The position numbers and the translations under genes are program-made. The notes below the pieces were generated by a model. It was given only the letters and a program-made list of their open reading frames with translations, was not told the origin of the DNA and made no database searches. DNA of 64,000 bases from Candidatus Methanomethylophilaceae archaeon (GTDB taxonomy: Archaea; Thermoplasmatota; Thermoplasmata; Methanomassiliicoccales; Methanomethylophilaceae). Below are positions 15,457 through 24,482 of this stretch, piece after piece; the first letter of the stretch is position 1; each line of letters opens with the position of its first letter. The stretch lies in NCBI GenBank assembly GCA_944322255.1, contig CALUOK010000007.1:26003-90002 (forward strand), in the 5' to 3' direction.

Positions 15457-17148
15457 TCACTTCTTGACCTTGTGACGGACCTTCACGGCGATGCCGCGCC
15501 TGAGGTCGGTCATCTCGCGACCGCACATCTCGGCCACGCCGACCCCGCGGACCTCCCCGTCGCAGACGATGACGGCCTCGTCCCCGATGCGTATGCGGGG
15601 GTCGGCCTTCTGGACACCGACTGCGAACAGGTTGCCCTTGAGCTCGAAGTCCATGATCTCCACCGTGGCGTAACCCGCCGCCGCGAGGATCTCCGCACCC
15701 TCCAGAGTGAGGGAGACCATGCCCCTCTCCGGGGTCATCATCCCGATCTGGGTCTTCCTCTTCCTGTCCTCGGGGTCCTCCCTTATGAACTTCCAGTAGG
15801 GGAACTTCCCGATGGCGTAGGTGTTCTCGTCCATGAGCAGGTCGGCGATCTCGCGGCCGAACTGGAACTCCAGCAGTCCGCGCGCCAGGTTGTTCCTGTC
15901 GACGAGGTAGTCCACGGTCTCCATGCCCTTGGCGGCCACCCTGAGGGCCTTGTCCAGGTTCTCCAGTGACTTGGGGGACGTGGGGTCGCCCACGACGGTG
16001 CACTCCATGTCGGCCAGCCCCTCCACCAGCTCGTAGTCCTCCCCCAGGTGGCAGATGACCTTGTCGTACCCCTGCGCGATCAGGTCGCCCACCATCTGGC
16101 GGATCATGGCCCTCTCCTCGCACTTCCACTCCCCGGTGACCGGGATGTCATATGAGTTGGCGGGGTAGCACGCGTCCAGCTCCCTGGGCACCATGCCCAG
16201 CGGGGACGTGACGATGACCTCGTGCACCAGCGTGTCGTGCTGGGCCGTGTGGATGGCGGATGCGAAGGCCCTGTGGGTCTTGGAGATGTGGTAGGGCTTC
16301 TTGGCCGAGCAGGGCAGCAGGAGCAGGATTCTCTTGTGCTCGGGCTTGCGGTAGTCCCTCATGCGGTCCCTGTACCTCTTGAGGTCCGGGCGCCTGAGGG
16401 CCTGGGTCGAGTTGCAGCTGAACCTGCATCCCACGGTGGAGCAGGTCTCCTCGGCGTAGGCGTACGCGTTCTGGTCGTACAGCCTGAGGAGGGCCACGTT
16501 GGACGGGGATGAGAACGAGCGCTGGTCGGCCAGCTCCCTGAGCCTGTCCGCCCTCACGAACATGCGGACTTTCTCGAGCTCGGCCTCCATGTTCCCGATG
16601 TTGGCACCGACGACGTCGCCCTCGGCCATGTACACCTCGGCCTCGGGCATCAGCATGACGTGCTCCAGCCCGGCGGCCCTGGGCAGGGAGTCGTCGAACA
16701 CGTCGACACCCATGTACGCCAGCAGCGCCACGATGGAGGGCTCCCCGATGCCGTGCATGCACAGCAGCCTGCCGAACCCGCAGGCCTCCCTGAGCCTCAC
16801 GACGGTGTCCACGATGCGGCGGGGGTCCTTCCTGAGCTCGTACGCGTTGGGGACGACCACGACCTCGGCGGATTCGTCCACGACCAGGTCCTCCGGTACC
16901 GGGAGCCTGACGACCTGCACGCCGCCGACGACGACGGGATCCGACGCCATGCCGGAGGACGCGGTGGTCAGGAGACCGGACTCCAGGGGCACCTCGGTCC
17001 CGAAGAAGTCCATGACCCTCCCGCCGTCCGTGACGCGCACGGAGACGGGTCCGTCGGTTCCGATCATGAAGGGGGTGGTCACTGAGACCTCCCCGCGGCT
17101 GTATTCGCAGACCCTTCCCCTCTGGGACCTGGCGACGATGTCCAACAT
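15457..17148 (-). CDS. arcS: Archaeosine synthase ArcS (TgtA2)
   Basis: A 563-residue enzyme that converts preQ0 at position 15 of archaeal tRNA to archaeosine. The N-terminal two thirds resemble a degenerate tRNA-guanine transglycosylase. The ArcS-specific LLLPCSAKKPYHISKTHRAF motif lies near residue 280. The C-terminal part has a zinc/PUA-like RNA-binding domain ending in RIRIGDEAVIVCDGEVRGVG. That motif distinguishes it from TgtA. ATG 17148 is preferred because GGAGGGG lies just upstream; a GTG at 17160 is in frame. The preQ0 precursor genes queD, queC and queE are also in this window. Confidence 0.9.
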   Translation of the reverse strand: MLDIVARSQRGRVCEYSRGEVSVTTPFMIGTDGPVSVRVTDGGRVMDFFGTEVPLESGLLTTASSGMASDPVVVGGVQVVRLPVPEDLVVDESAEVVVVPNAYELRKDPRRIVDTVVRLREACGFGRLLCMHGIGEPSIVALLAYMGVDVFDDSLPRAAGLEHVMLMPEAEVYMAEGDVVGANIGNMEAELEKVRMFVRADRLRELADQRSFSSPSNVALLRLYDQNAYAYAEETCSTVGCRFSCNSTQALRRPDLKRYRDRMRDYRKPEHKRILLLLPCSAKKPYHISKTHRAFASAIHTAQHDTLVHEVIVTSPLGMVPRELDACYPANSYDIPVTGEWKCEERAMIRQMVGDLIAQGYDKVICHLGEDYELVEGLADMECTVVGDPTSPKSLENLDKALRVAAKGMETVDYLVDRNNLARGLLEFQFGREIADLLMDENTYAIGKFPYWKFIREDPEDRKRKTQIGMMTPERGMVSLTLEGAEILAAAGYATVEIMDFELKGNLFAVGVQKADPRIRIGDEAVIVCDGEVRGVGVAEMCGREMTDLRRGIAVKVRHKVKK

Positions 17149-17272
17149 GAGCCCCTCCACCTACCGCGCAGTGATAAGGATTGCGATTCACGCACGCGTG
17201 CGCATCCCGCACGGGCGTCGCACGCGCGTCCTACCGAGAAACCTTATTACCGCCCATCTGGATAACCCGAGC

Positions 17273-18208
17273 ATGGACCTATACGACAAGGACGTTGTAT
17301 CCATCAGAGACCTCACGAAGGACCAGATCGAGGGCATCCTGGACCTTTCAGAGAAGATGGTGCCTTACGCCATGGGCGAGAAGACCAAGCGCGCCCTGGA
17401 CGGGAAGATTCTCGGCAACCTCTTCTTCGAGCCCTCCACACGCACCAAGCTCTCCTTCGAGAGCGCCGCATACAGGCTTGGATGCGACGTCATCGACGTG
17501 TCGGAGATGTCCATGACATCCATCTCCAAGGGCGAGACCCTGGCCGACACCATCAGGATGGTGGACGCCTACTGCGACCTCATAGTCCTGAGGCACCCCT
17601 ACGAGGGCGCCGCCAGGCTCGCTGCCAACTGCTCCATCAACCCCGTCATCAACGCCGGGGACGGAGCCGGATCCCACCCGACCCAGACGCTGCTGGACCT
17701 CTTCACCATGAGGGAGGCCAAGGGCACCCTCGAGGGCCTCAACATCGTCCTGGTCGGCGACCTGAAGTACGGAAGGACCGTCCATTCCCTGGCGGACGCC
17801 CTCACCATGTTCGGCGCGAAGCTCACGCTGGTCGCCCCCGAGAGCCTCCAGATGCCCGGCGACATCGTCGCGCACCTCGAGGAGAAGGGCTGCCACCCCA
17901 CCAAGACCGCCGACCTGAACGACGTCATCGACCAGGCCGACGTGCTCTACGTCACGAGGATCCAGAAGGAGAGGTTCCCGGACCCGACCGAGTACAACAA
18001 GGTCGCCGGGACGTACAGGATCGACAACGCCATCCTCAGGGAGGCTAAGAGCGACCTCATCGTCATGCACCCCCTTCCCAGGGTGGACGAGATCGCCCAG
18101 GAGGTGGACAGCACCCCGCACGCCAGGTACTTCAGGCAGGCGTTCAACGGAGTGCCGGTAAGGATGGCCCTTCTCTGCGCCATCCTCGGAGGTGATATCG
18201 ATGCCTGA
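17273..18208 (+). CDS. pyrB: Aspartate carbamoyltransferase catalytic subunit
   Basis: A 311-residue enzyme that joins carbamoyl phosphate and aspartate in the second step of pyrimidine synthesis. Motifs are FEPSTRTKLSFESA (carbamoyl-phosphate site), LRHPYEGAA, the GDGAGSHPTQTLLDL segment and HPLPRVDEI. The frame is open about 770 bp further upstream, but similarity begins at MDLYDKDVVSI. A CCTTATTACC element about 27 bp before ATG 17273 supports this start and a leaderless mRNA. It overlaps pyrI by 8 bp and heads a four-gene operon. Confidence 0.97.
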   Translation: MDLYDKDVVSIRDLTKDQIEGILDLSEKMVPYAMGEKTKRALDGKILGNLFFEPSTRTKLSFESAAYRLGCDVIDVSEMSMTSISKGETLADTIRMVDAYCDLIVLRHPYEGAARLAANCSINPVINAGDGAGSHPTQTLLDLFTMREAKGTLEGLNIVLVGDLKYGRTVHSLADALTMFGAKLTLVAPESLQMPGDIVAHLEEKGCHPTKTADLNDVIDQADVLYVTRIQKERFPDPTEYNKVAGTYRIDNAILREAKSDLIVMHPLPRVDEIAQEVDSTPHARYFRQAFNGVPVRMALLCAILGGDIDA

Positions 18209-18677
18209 GGGAATCATCAAGGAGGTCAAGCTGGCCCCCATCAGGAACGGGACCGTCATCGACCACATCACATGCGGACAGGCGCTGAACGTCATGAAGA
18301 TCCTGGGAGTCAACGAGAACAACATCGACTCCGCCATCAGCATCGGGATGCACGTCATATCCGCCAAGACCACCGAGTGGAAGGACATCATCAAGATCGA
18401 GGACAGAGAGCTGGACGCCAAGACCGTGGACAAGATCGCCCTCATCGCGCCCGACGCGACGATCTCGATCATCCGCGACTTCTACGTCGCCGAGAAGTAC
18501 CAGGTCAGGCTGGAGGACCACGTCGTCGGACTCGCCAGGTGCAGCAACCCCAACTGCATCACCAACCGCGGCGAACCCGTCAGCCCAGAGTTCAACGTCA
18601 TCAGCAGGCATCCCCCGCAGCTCAGGTGCTGCTACTGCGACAGGATCCTGATGAACATCTCCGACAACCTGCTGTGA
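18201..18677 (+). CDS. pyrI: Aspartate carbamoyltransferase regulatory subunit
   Basis: A 158-residue allosteric subunit that binds nucleotides and couples the catalytic trimers. The N-terminal nucleotide-binding domain contains GTVIDHITCGQAL. The C-terminal zinc domain has the four cysteines in ARCSNPNCIT and LRCCYCDR. The start is fixed by GGAGGTGA placed just upstream of ATG 18201; an upstream GTG at 18192 overlaps that site. It overlaps the end of pyrB, so the subunits are translationally coupled. Confidence 0.97.
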   Translation: MPEGIIKEVKLAPIRNGTVIDHITCGQALNVMKILGVNENNIDSAISIGMHVISAKTTEWKDIIKIEDRELDAKTVDKIALIAPDATISIIRDFYVAEKYQVRLEDHVVGLARCSNPNCITNRGEPVSPEFNVISRHPPQLRCCYCDRILMNISDNLL

Positions 18678-18681
18678 TCCG

Positions 18682-19203
18682 ATGAGGATCCTGCTAGTGG
18701 CGGGCATGCCCGGCGCCGGGAAGGAGGAGCTGCTGGGCGTGGCCCGTTCGATGGGCATCCCGTTCCTCAGGATGGGCGACATCGTGAGGGAGTTTCACGC
18801 GACGTCGGGCACCGACCTGTCGGTGGGCGCCTTCGCCAACTCCCAGCGCGAGGAGCTGGGCAAGGACATCTGGGCCAGACGCGCCCTGGACCGCATGCAC
18901 GGGGACATCTTCCTTGTGGACGGCTGCAGGAGCATGGACGAGGTCCGCTCGTACCGCAGCCTCAGCGACGACGTCCTCATCGTCGGCGTGTACGCCCCTC
19001 CGGCGGCCCGCTACGAGCGCCTGGTCAGGAGGGGACGCGACGACGCGCCCCGCGACATCGGCGAGTTCGAGGCCCGCGACTCAAGGGAGATAGGCTGGGG
19101 GCTCTCCGACGTCCTCGCCCTGGCCGACGTCATGATCCTCAACGACGCGGACCTGGAATCCTTCAGGATCCGGGCGGCGGAGGCCCTGGAGGCGATGCTG
19201 TGA
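18682..19203 (+). CDS. UPF0200-family nucleotide kinase-like protein
   Basis: A 173-residue P-loop protein of the archaeal UPF0200 family. It has a clear Walker A (GMPGAGKEE, residues 8-16), a MGDIVREFH lid-like segment and a VDGCRSMDEV strand. The fold resembles adenylate or dephospho-CoA kinases. Its substrate is not known. It starts 4 bp after pyrI and overlaps the next gene by 4 bp, so it belongs to the pyrBI operon here. That placement hints at a nucleotide-related role. Confidence 0.8.
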   Translation: MRILLVAGMPGAGKEELLGVARSMGIPFLRMGDIVREFHATSGTDLSVGAFANSQREELGKDIWARRALDRMHGDIFLVDGCRSMDEVRSYRSLSDDVLIVGVYAPPAARYERLVRRGRDDAPRDIGEFEARDSREIGWGLSDVLALADVMILNDADLESFRIRAAEALEAML

Positions 19204-19463
19204 GGTTCACCACCGCGCGCCTCTGCGGGGGCAAGGCCCTCATGGCGGTGTCCACGGACGAGATGAACATCGACATGGAGAGGGCGGCCGAGAAGTTCCG
19301 CTCCGAGGGCTGCGAGATCACGCAGCAGGACGAGATGATGATTGTCTTCCAGTGGAACGGCATGGAGACCACCCTGTACAGGCAGGGGAAGGTCATGTTC
19401 TTCCCGCTGGAGGACAAGCACCTCTGCATCAAGTACGCCACCGAGATGCTGGAGTCGCTCTGA
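19200..19463 (+). CDS. Conserved small protein in the pyrBI operon, unknown function
   Basis: An 87-residue protein starting with GTG inside the stop of the kinase-like gene (GTGA overlap), which indicates translational coupling. The C-terminal half (ETTLYRQGKVMFFPLEDKHLCIKYATEML) has the strand-strand-helix rhythm of half a TBP or RNase HIII N-terminal fold. That resemblance is weak and by eye. There is no catalytic motif. It may bind nucleic acid or be a partner of the UPF0200 protein. Confidence 0.65.
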   Translation: MRFTTARLCGGKALMAVSTDEMNIDMERAAEKFRSEGCEITQQDEMMIVFQWNGMETTLYRQGKVMFFPLEDKHLCIKYATEMLESL

Positions 19464-19509
19464 TTTAGCGCGACCAAAACCTTTTCTCTTTTTCCTCCCT
19501 TCGGGGGGC

Positions 19510-20235
19510 ATGGAGTTCTCCTACCTCATGGTGGCGGCTGTCGTGCTGTCCGCCGCGCTGTCGATAGAGGCCTACAAGCTCCAGTGCCTCACCAGGGGCG
19601 GAGCCGTGGCGTCTTTCGCAGTGGGAGCGTTCGTGGGGGTGTTCGCCTCCATCAACGCGTTCTTCCTCCTGACGATCTTCACCATCGCGGGATTCGTGGC
19701 CACCCTCAAGGACTTCGACAAGAAGACCGAGGAGGGGCTGCAGGAGGGGAAGAAGGGGGAGCGCACCTGGAAGAACGTCCTAGGTGTAGGTCTGCCTCCC
19801 TGCCTGGCCGTGGCCCTGGAGGCCTTGGGGCTCCTGGACCCGACCACGTTCGCGGTCATGTTCGTATCCACGATAACGGTGGCCGGAGCCGACACCATCG
19901 CCAGCGAGATAGGCGTCCGCGACAAGAAGGTGTACATGATCACCAACTTCCAGAGGGTGGAGCCCGGGATAAACGGCGGGGTGTCCGTCCTCGGAACCAC
20001 GATCTCCACCGTGGCCGCCCTGCTGATAGCCGTCCTGGGCTGGTTCGTCTTAACGGAGTCCCTGGGCTGGATGCTGCTGGTCCCGTTCGCCATGGGAGTC
20101 CTCGGGAACATACTGGACAGCGTCTTCGGAGCCGTGCTGGAGAACCCCGGTTACATCTCCAAGTACACCAACAACTGCTCCACCGCCCTGATCGGGGCAT
20201 TCATCGGCGTCGCGATATGTCTCCTCCTCGTCTGA
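19510..20235 (+). CDS. DUF92 (TMEM19/VTE6-like) membrane protein
   Basis: A 241-residue protein with about six membrane segments. Family marks are the LTRGGAVASFAVG, ADTIASEIGV and GINGGVSVLGT segments typical of DUF92. Plant and cyanobacterial relatives (VTE6) phosphorylate phytyl phosphate. In archaea a role in isoprenoid alcohol salvage for membrane lipids is plausible but unproven. A GGGGGG stretch precedes ATG 19510. A longer frame from 19342 overlaps the preceding gene and is rejected. Confidence 0.8.
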   Translation: MEFSYLMVAAVVLSAALSIEAYKLQCLTRGGAVASFAVGAFVGVFASINAFFLLTIFTIAGFVATLKDFDKKTEEGLQEGKKGERTWKNVLGVGLPPCLAVALEALGLLDPTTFAVMFVSTITVAGADTIASEIGVRDKKVYMITNFQRVEPGINGGVSVLGTTISTVAALLIAVLGWFVLTESLGWMLLVPFAMGVLGNILDSVFGAVLENPGYISKYTNNCSTALIGAFIGVAICLLLV

Positions 20236-20254
20236 TTCCGAGGTAATAGAAAGT

Positions 20255-20262
20255 TTTATATA
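20255..20262 (+). promoter_or_regulatory. TATA box of the 5S rRNA gene
   Basis: TTTATATA is centred about 26 bp before the 5' end of the 5S rRNA. The gene is therefore transcribed on its own, not as part of an rRNA operon. Confidence 0.75.
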
Positions 20263-20283
20263 GTATTCAGCTATCCCATGTTT

Positions 20284-20409
20284 CGGTATGACGGCCATAG
20301 CGGCGGGGTCACACCCGGTCCCATTCCGAACCCGGAAGTAAAGTCCGCCCGCGTATCTGTCTGTACTGTATTGCGCAAGCGTACGGGAACTCAGACACGC
20401 TGTCAACCA
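20284..20409 (+). rRNA. 5S ribosomal RNA
   Basis: The sequence contains the conserved core CGGCGGGGTCACACCCGGTC, CCATTCCGAACCCGGAAGTA and a GTCCGCC segment close to the consensus. Helix I forms between GGT-A-TGACGG (20285-20294, one bulged A) and CTGTCAACC (20400-20408). Its length is about 125 nt and a T-rich stretch follows. No 16S or 23S gene is nearby, as is usual for Thermoplasmata, whose rRNA genes are unlinked. Confidence 0.95.
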
Positions 20410-20623
20410 CTTTTCCTCTCCTATCTCGTGGCCGAGAGGCTTTCCATCGTTTCTTACGACTGCGATTACGCTTCCGTTCTAAGGTTGACAGATAATCTGG
20501 CGTAGCTGGTCGCCTCAAATCCACCTGAACGGATTTTGCCTTCATGGAAAGACCTACCAAAAAACCCCGCACAGACGCATCATACGGACCTTTCGGACAA
20601 CGCTGGCTCGGAAGGTGACGTTT

Positions 20624-22300
20624 ATGACTTCGAACGTCGTATCGGAAGACATGAGGCAGGCGAGCACCAGCGGACTCACGTTCAAGGACATGCGTATACG
20701 CGACAAGCTCTACATCGACAAGACCCTGCTCATCAAGGACATTCTGGATCAGGATGATTCGGGAGTGTTCCTGTACACGCGCCCGCGCAGATTCGGGAAA
20801 TCCACGAACATAACGATGCTCGACGCGTTCTTCAATCTCAGGTACGAGGGGAACACCTGGTTCGACGGCCTCGCGATATCCGAGTTTTCGAATTACGACA
20901 GGTACAGGAACAGGTTCCCGGTCATCAGAATCAATCTGAAGGACACTGTACCCTTGGAATCAGAAGATGGCTACAGATCATTCCTTGAGGGATTCGTAGA
21001 GACGATGAGGGAGACCTTGAAGGATTTCAGCTACCTCCTACAATCGGACAAAGCGGGTGCGTTCGACAAGGCAGACATGATGGCGGTCTTGAACAGAACC
21101 GCCGATGATCGTCTGCTCTCGAAGATCATGAAGATCCTTTGCCGTATGCTCCATGACCATCACGGAACCAACGCAATCATCCTCATCGACGAATACGACC
21201 GTGCCATCACGGACACGTTCGGAACGGAATCCCAGGGAAGGATCCTGAAGTTCCTCGCGGATTTCATGTCAGCCACCCTCAAGGACAACGATTGTCTGCA
21301 GATGGCCTACATTACAGGGATCATGCAGGTCGCCAGATCGGGGATGTTCTCGGGAGTCAACAACCTCTATGTGAACAACGTCCTTTCCACCAGATCGGAC
21401 GAGAGGTTCGGTTTCACCGAGGCGGAGGTGATGTCCGTTCTGGAGGAATGCGAACGTCCCGACAAGATGGATGAGGTGCGGGAATGGTATGACGGATACC
21501 ACTTCGGCAACGTCGACGTCTACAATCCATTCTCCCTTATGACGTACGTTCAGAGCGATTTCATACCCGACGGATACTGGAGCAGGTCCGGCAACGACAA
21601 GCCGATCAGATGGATGCTGGAGAGGTCCGACCAGGAATCCGTCGATGCGGTGGCGGAAATGATCAGCGGGAATCTGGCGGTATCGGACATCCACATGGAC
21701 ATGACCTACGACGACATGCGCGGAGCGCGCCTTCAGGACCTGTTCTCCCTCATGGTCATGACAGGATACCTCAGGATAGCTCCAAGGGATGACGGACTGT
21801 ACGACATCTCAGTCCCCAACAAGGAGGTCATGAGGATGGTCGACTGCGTTCTGAAGGACGTGTTCCCCGTCAGCGACCGCCTCTTCAGAGAGTTCGCCAT
21901 AGCCACTGGAGATGGTGACTGCGAGACCATGGAGGGACTGCTCACCACCCTCCTGGACGGCAGCAGCTACTTCGACCTGAAGGACGAGTCCGACTACAAG
22001 CTCGCCGTGTTCCTGGCCCTCCACGGCATCATCTGGAGATACGAGGTCGAGTGCGAAAGACGGAAGGGCAACGGACGCCTCGACATGATCCTGACGCCGA
22101 AGGACGATTGCATGAAGCCCATAATCATGGAGCTGAAGGTGGCCGGTACGGAGGGGTCGCTCGACGACGAGGCGAGGGAGGGCATCCGCCAGATCCACAA
22201 GAGACGCTACTACCACGGCATGCATGGGGAGGTCGTCCTGTACGGGATTGCGTTCTGGGGAGTCGTGCCAAGGGTGGTCTCCGAGAGGATAGTCCTGTGA
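20624..22300 (+). CDS. AAA-ATPase-like / PD-(D/E)XK nuclease-domain protein
   Basis: A 558-residue protein. The N-terminal AAA-ATPase_like domain (PF09820 pattern) has TRPRRFGKSTNITML as its P-loop and IILIDEYDRAI as Walker B. The C-terminal PD-(D/E)XK-like domain (PDDEXK_9 pattern) has NGRLDMILTP and IIMELKV. These proteins are multiplied in gut anaerobes and methanogens, and their role is unknown. ATG 20624 follows a GGTGA site; GTG 20615 is an alternative. Codon use is less GC-biased than that of neighbours, suggesting acquisition. The 214-base gap upstream holds only the 5S 3' end and a short AAATCC/GGATTT inverted repeat. Confidence 0.9.
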   Translation: MTSNVVSEDMRQASTSGLTFKDMRIRDKLYIDKTLLIKDILDQDDSGVFLYTRPRRFGKSTNITMLDAFFNLRYEGNTWFDGLAISEFSNYDRYRNRFPVIRINLKDTVPLESEDGYRSFLEGFVETMRETLKDFSYLLQSDKAGAFDKADMMAVLNRTADDRLLSKIMKILCRMLHDHHGTNAIILIDEYDRAITDTFGTESQGRILKFLADFMSATLKDNDCLQMAYITGIMQVARSGMFSGVNNLYVNNVLSTRSDERFGFTEAEVMSVLEECERPDKMDEVREWYDGYHFGNVDVYNPFSLMTYVQSDFIPDGYWSRSGNDKPIRWMLERSDQESVDAVAEMISGNLAVSDIHMDMTYDDMRGARLQDLFSLMVMTGYLRIAPRDDGLYDISVPNKEVMRMVDCVLKDVFPVSDRLFREFAIATGDGDCETMEGLLTTLLDGSSYFDLKDESDYKLAVFLALHGIIWRYEVECERRKGNGRLDMILTPKDDCMKPIIMELKVAGTEGSLDDEAREGIRQIHKRRYYHGMHGEVVLYGIAFWGVVPRVVSERIVL

Positions 22301-22318
22301 TGGTGTGAGAAGGGGTGT

Positions 22319-22334
22319 GGCCCCCGAAGGGGCC
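22319..22334. terminator. Hairpin between convergent ATPase and porB genes
   Basis: GGCCCC and GGGGCC form a perfect 6-bp stem with a CGAA loop, followed by TTAATAGGTTT. It lies in the 66-bp space between two convergent genes. Confidence 0.6.
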
Positions 22335-22366
22335 TTAATAGGTTTCTGGAGGTATTCTCGGAGCTC

Positions 22367-23320
22367 TCAGAGATCGAGCTCGGTGAGCTTCAGCAGCTTG
22401 TTCCAGCGCCTGTCGACCTCGTCCTGGTAGGCCTCGGCCACGGGCTCCCACCTGTCCTGCAGGAGGTGCTTGAACCTTCCCTGGGCGGAGAGCCACTCCA
22501 TGACGGGCTTCTTCTCGACCTTGCCGTCGGCGATCCTGGCGCTCTCGGCGGTCAGGATGTACTTGCCGTTGACGACCTCGTAGAGGGGCCAGACGCAGGT
22601 CTCGACGGCCAGGCGGGCCATGTTGATGGTCTCGTCGGTCGGGAACCTCCATCCCCTGGGGCAGGGCGAGATGGCGTTGATGAAGCTGGGTCCGTCCGCG
22701 GCGAATCCCTTGGAGGCCTTGGTGACGGTGTCCCTCCAGTTGTGGGGGGAGACCTGGGCCACGTAGGGGATGTTGTGGGCCACAATGACCTCGGTCATGT
22801 CCTTGGAGAACTCCTTCTTACCGGACTGGACGGAACCCGCCCAGGAGGTGGTGGTGGATGCCCCGAGGGTGGTGGCGGAGGACCTCTGGATACCGGTGTT
22901 CATGTACGCCTCGTTGTTCAGGCAGACGTACATCATCTTGTGTCCCCTCTCCATGGCTCCGGACAGGGCCTGGAGACCGATGTCGTAGGTGGCTCCGTCT
23001 CCGGCGAAGTTGACGAACTTGATGTCGCCCTTGATCTTGCCCTTCTTCTTCAGGGCGGTGTACGCGGTCTCGAGACCGGCGCAGGTGGCCGCTCCGTTGC
23101 CGAAGGCGGTGTGGATGTACGGGGTGTTCCAGGACGTGTAGGGGAACACGGTCGTGGAGACCTCGAAGCATCCCGTGGACAGGGACACCGCGACGGGGTC
23201 CTCGGTTCCCATCAGGATCTGCTTGGCGATGATGGACTCGGCGCATCCGGCGCAGAGCCTGTGTCCGCTGGCGAGCCTGACGGGCAGCTTGTTCAGTTCC
23301 TTGAGAGACAGTGATGTCAT
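22367..23320 (-). CDS. porB: Pyruvate:ferredoxin oxidoreductase beta subunit
   Basis: A 317-residue subunit that binds thiamine diphosphate. It helps interconvert pyruvate and acetyl-CoA + CO2 with ferredoxin. Visible marks are the cysteines in SGHRLCAGCAESI near residue 20 and the TPP motif GDGATYDIG with downstream NNEAYMNTG. It is the last gene of porC-porD-porA-porB, and its ATG overlaps the porA stop (ATGA). In a methanogen the complex mainly runs in the pyruvate-making direction; that is established for the enzyme class, not shown here. Confidence 0.95.
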   Translation of the reverse strand: MTSLSLKELNKLPVRLASGHRLCAGCAESIIAKQILMGTEDPVAVSLSTGCFEVSTTVFPYTSWNTPYIHTAFGNGAATCAGLETAYTALKKKGKIKGDIKFVNFAGDGATYDIGLQALSGAMERGHKMMYVCLNNEAYMNTGIQRSSATTLGASTTTSWAGSVQSGKKEFSKDMTEVIVAHNIPYVAQVSPHNWRDTVTKASKGFAADGPSFINAISPCPRGWRFPTDETINMARLAVETCVWPLYEVVNGKYILTAESARIADGKVEKKPVMEWLSAQGRFKHLLQDRWEPVAEAYQDEVDRRWNKLLKLTELDL

Positions 23321-24480
23321 GCCTTCACCCCCAGATAGGTGATCTTGGCGGCCTTCCCTTCGGCGACCTCCTCCATGATCTTCTTGAACCCGGAGACGGT
23401 GGCGTCCGCCCCTCCGAGTCCGTAGATGACGTTGTACATCCTGGGCAGGGACTCCAGCTCCGCGGCCGCGGTGACGACCTCGGGGAACATGGGTCCGTAG
23501 GCTCCGATGCTCAGGTGCTTGTCGAACACGACGACGCCCTTCTTGCCCTTGAGGATCTTGGCGAGGGCCGCCTCCGGCCAGGGCCTGTAGACGTGCGGCA
23601 TGGCGCATCCGACCTTGATGCCCTCGGCGCGCAGCTGGTCCACGGTCTCCTTCATGGTCCCGAAGGAGGAACCGAGGATGACCGCGACGTACTCGGCGTC
23701 GTCGCACATGTACTCGTCGACCAGGTGGTACTCCCTTCCGGTCATGTCGGCGAACTCCTTGAAGACCTCCTCCGCGACCTCCAGGGCCCTGTCCATGGCC
23801 AGCACGGACTGGTACTTGTGGGGGTAGTAGAAGTCGGGTCCGTCCATGTTTCCGTGGGAGACCGGGTGCTTCACGTCCAGGAGGGGGTACAGGGGCTCGA
23901 ACTCGCCGACGAAGTGCTTGACGTCGGCGGTGTCGACCATGGTCATCCTCTCGATGGCGTGTGTCAGGATGAAACCGTCCAGGTTGACCATGCAGGGCAG
24001 CTGGACGTCGTGGTGCTCCGCGATCCTCGGGGCGATGATGGAGTTGTCGTAGGCGCCCTGGACGTTCTCGGAGAACAGCTGGATCCATCCGCAGTCGCGG
24101 GCGGACATGGCGTCGCCGTGGTCGTTGTTGATGTTGATGGGTCCGCTGATGGCCCTGTTGGCGACGGCCATGATCAGGGGCACCCTCATGGATGCGGTGA
24201 TCGGCATCATCTCCCACATGTAGGCCAGTCCCTGGGAGGCGGTGGCGGTGAACGTCCTGGCTCCGGCGGAGCAGGATGACGTGCACAGGGTGAGCGCGGA
24301 GTGCTCGGACTCGACGCAGACGAACTCTGTGGTCACCTCCCCGTTGGCCACGTACTCGGCGAACTTCTCGACGATGATGGTCTGGGGCGTGATGGGGTAC
24401 GCGGCGCACACGTCGGGGTCGATCTGCCTCCACGCCAGTGCGACGGCGTTGTCTCCGTTGATTGCGATGTCGTGTGTCAT
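23317..24480 (-). CDS. porA: Pyruvate:ferredoxin oxidoreductase alpha subunit
   Basis: A 387-residue subunit carrying the pyrimidine-binding TPP domain (YPITPQTIIVEKFAEY near residue 25, ESEHSAL), then the GPININNDHGD segment and a C-terminal transketolase-like domain. Together with PorB, C and D it forms the four-subunit archaeal enzyme. The frame is open 53 codons further upstream, but that part is the shadow of porD. ATG 24480, just after the porD stop, is the true start. Confidence 0.95.
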   Translation of the reverse strand: MTHDIAINGDNAVALAWRQIDPDVCAAYPITPQTIIVEKFAEYVANGEVTTEFVCVESEHSALTLCTSSCSAGARTFTATASQGLAYMWEMMPITASMRVPLIMAVANRAISGPININNDHGDAMSARDCGWIQLFSENVQGAYDNSIIAPRIAEHHDVQLPCMVNLDGFILTHAIERMTMVDTADVKHFVGEFEPLYPLLDVKHPVSHGNMDGPDFYYPHKYQSVLAMDRALEVAEEVFKEFADMTGREYHLVDEYMCDDAEYVAVILGSSFGTMKETVDQLRAEGIKVGCAMPHVYRPWPEAALAKILKGKKGVVVFDKHLSIGAYGPMFPEVVTAAAELESLPRMYNVIYGLGGADATVSGFKKIMEEVAEGKAAKITYLGVKA

Positions 24481-24482
24481 CC

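Noticed and set aside
16499..17272. Long in-frame N-terminal extension of pyrB
   Set aside because: The extension is antisense to arcS and has no similarity to aspartate carbamoyltransferase. A TATA box lies 27 bp before ATG 17273.
20410..20600. tRNA-like fragment after the 5S gene
   Set aside because: A D-arm-like word (GTGGCCGAGAGGC) occurs, but no acceptor stem or T loop could be formed around it.
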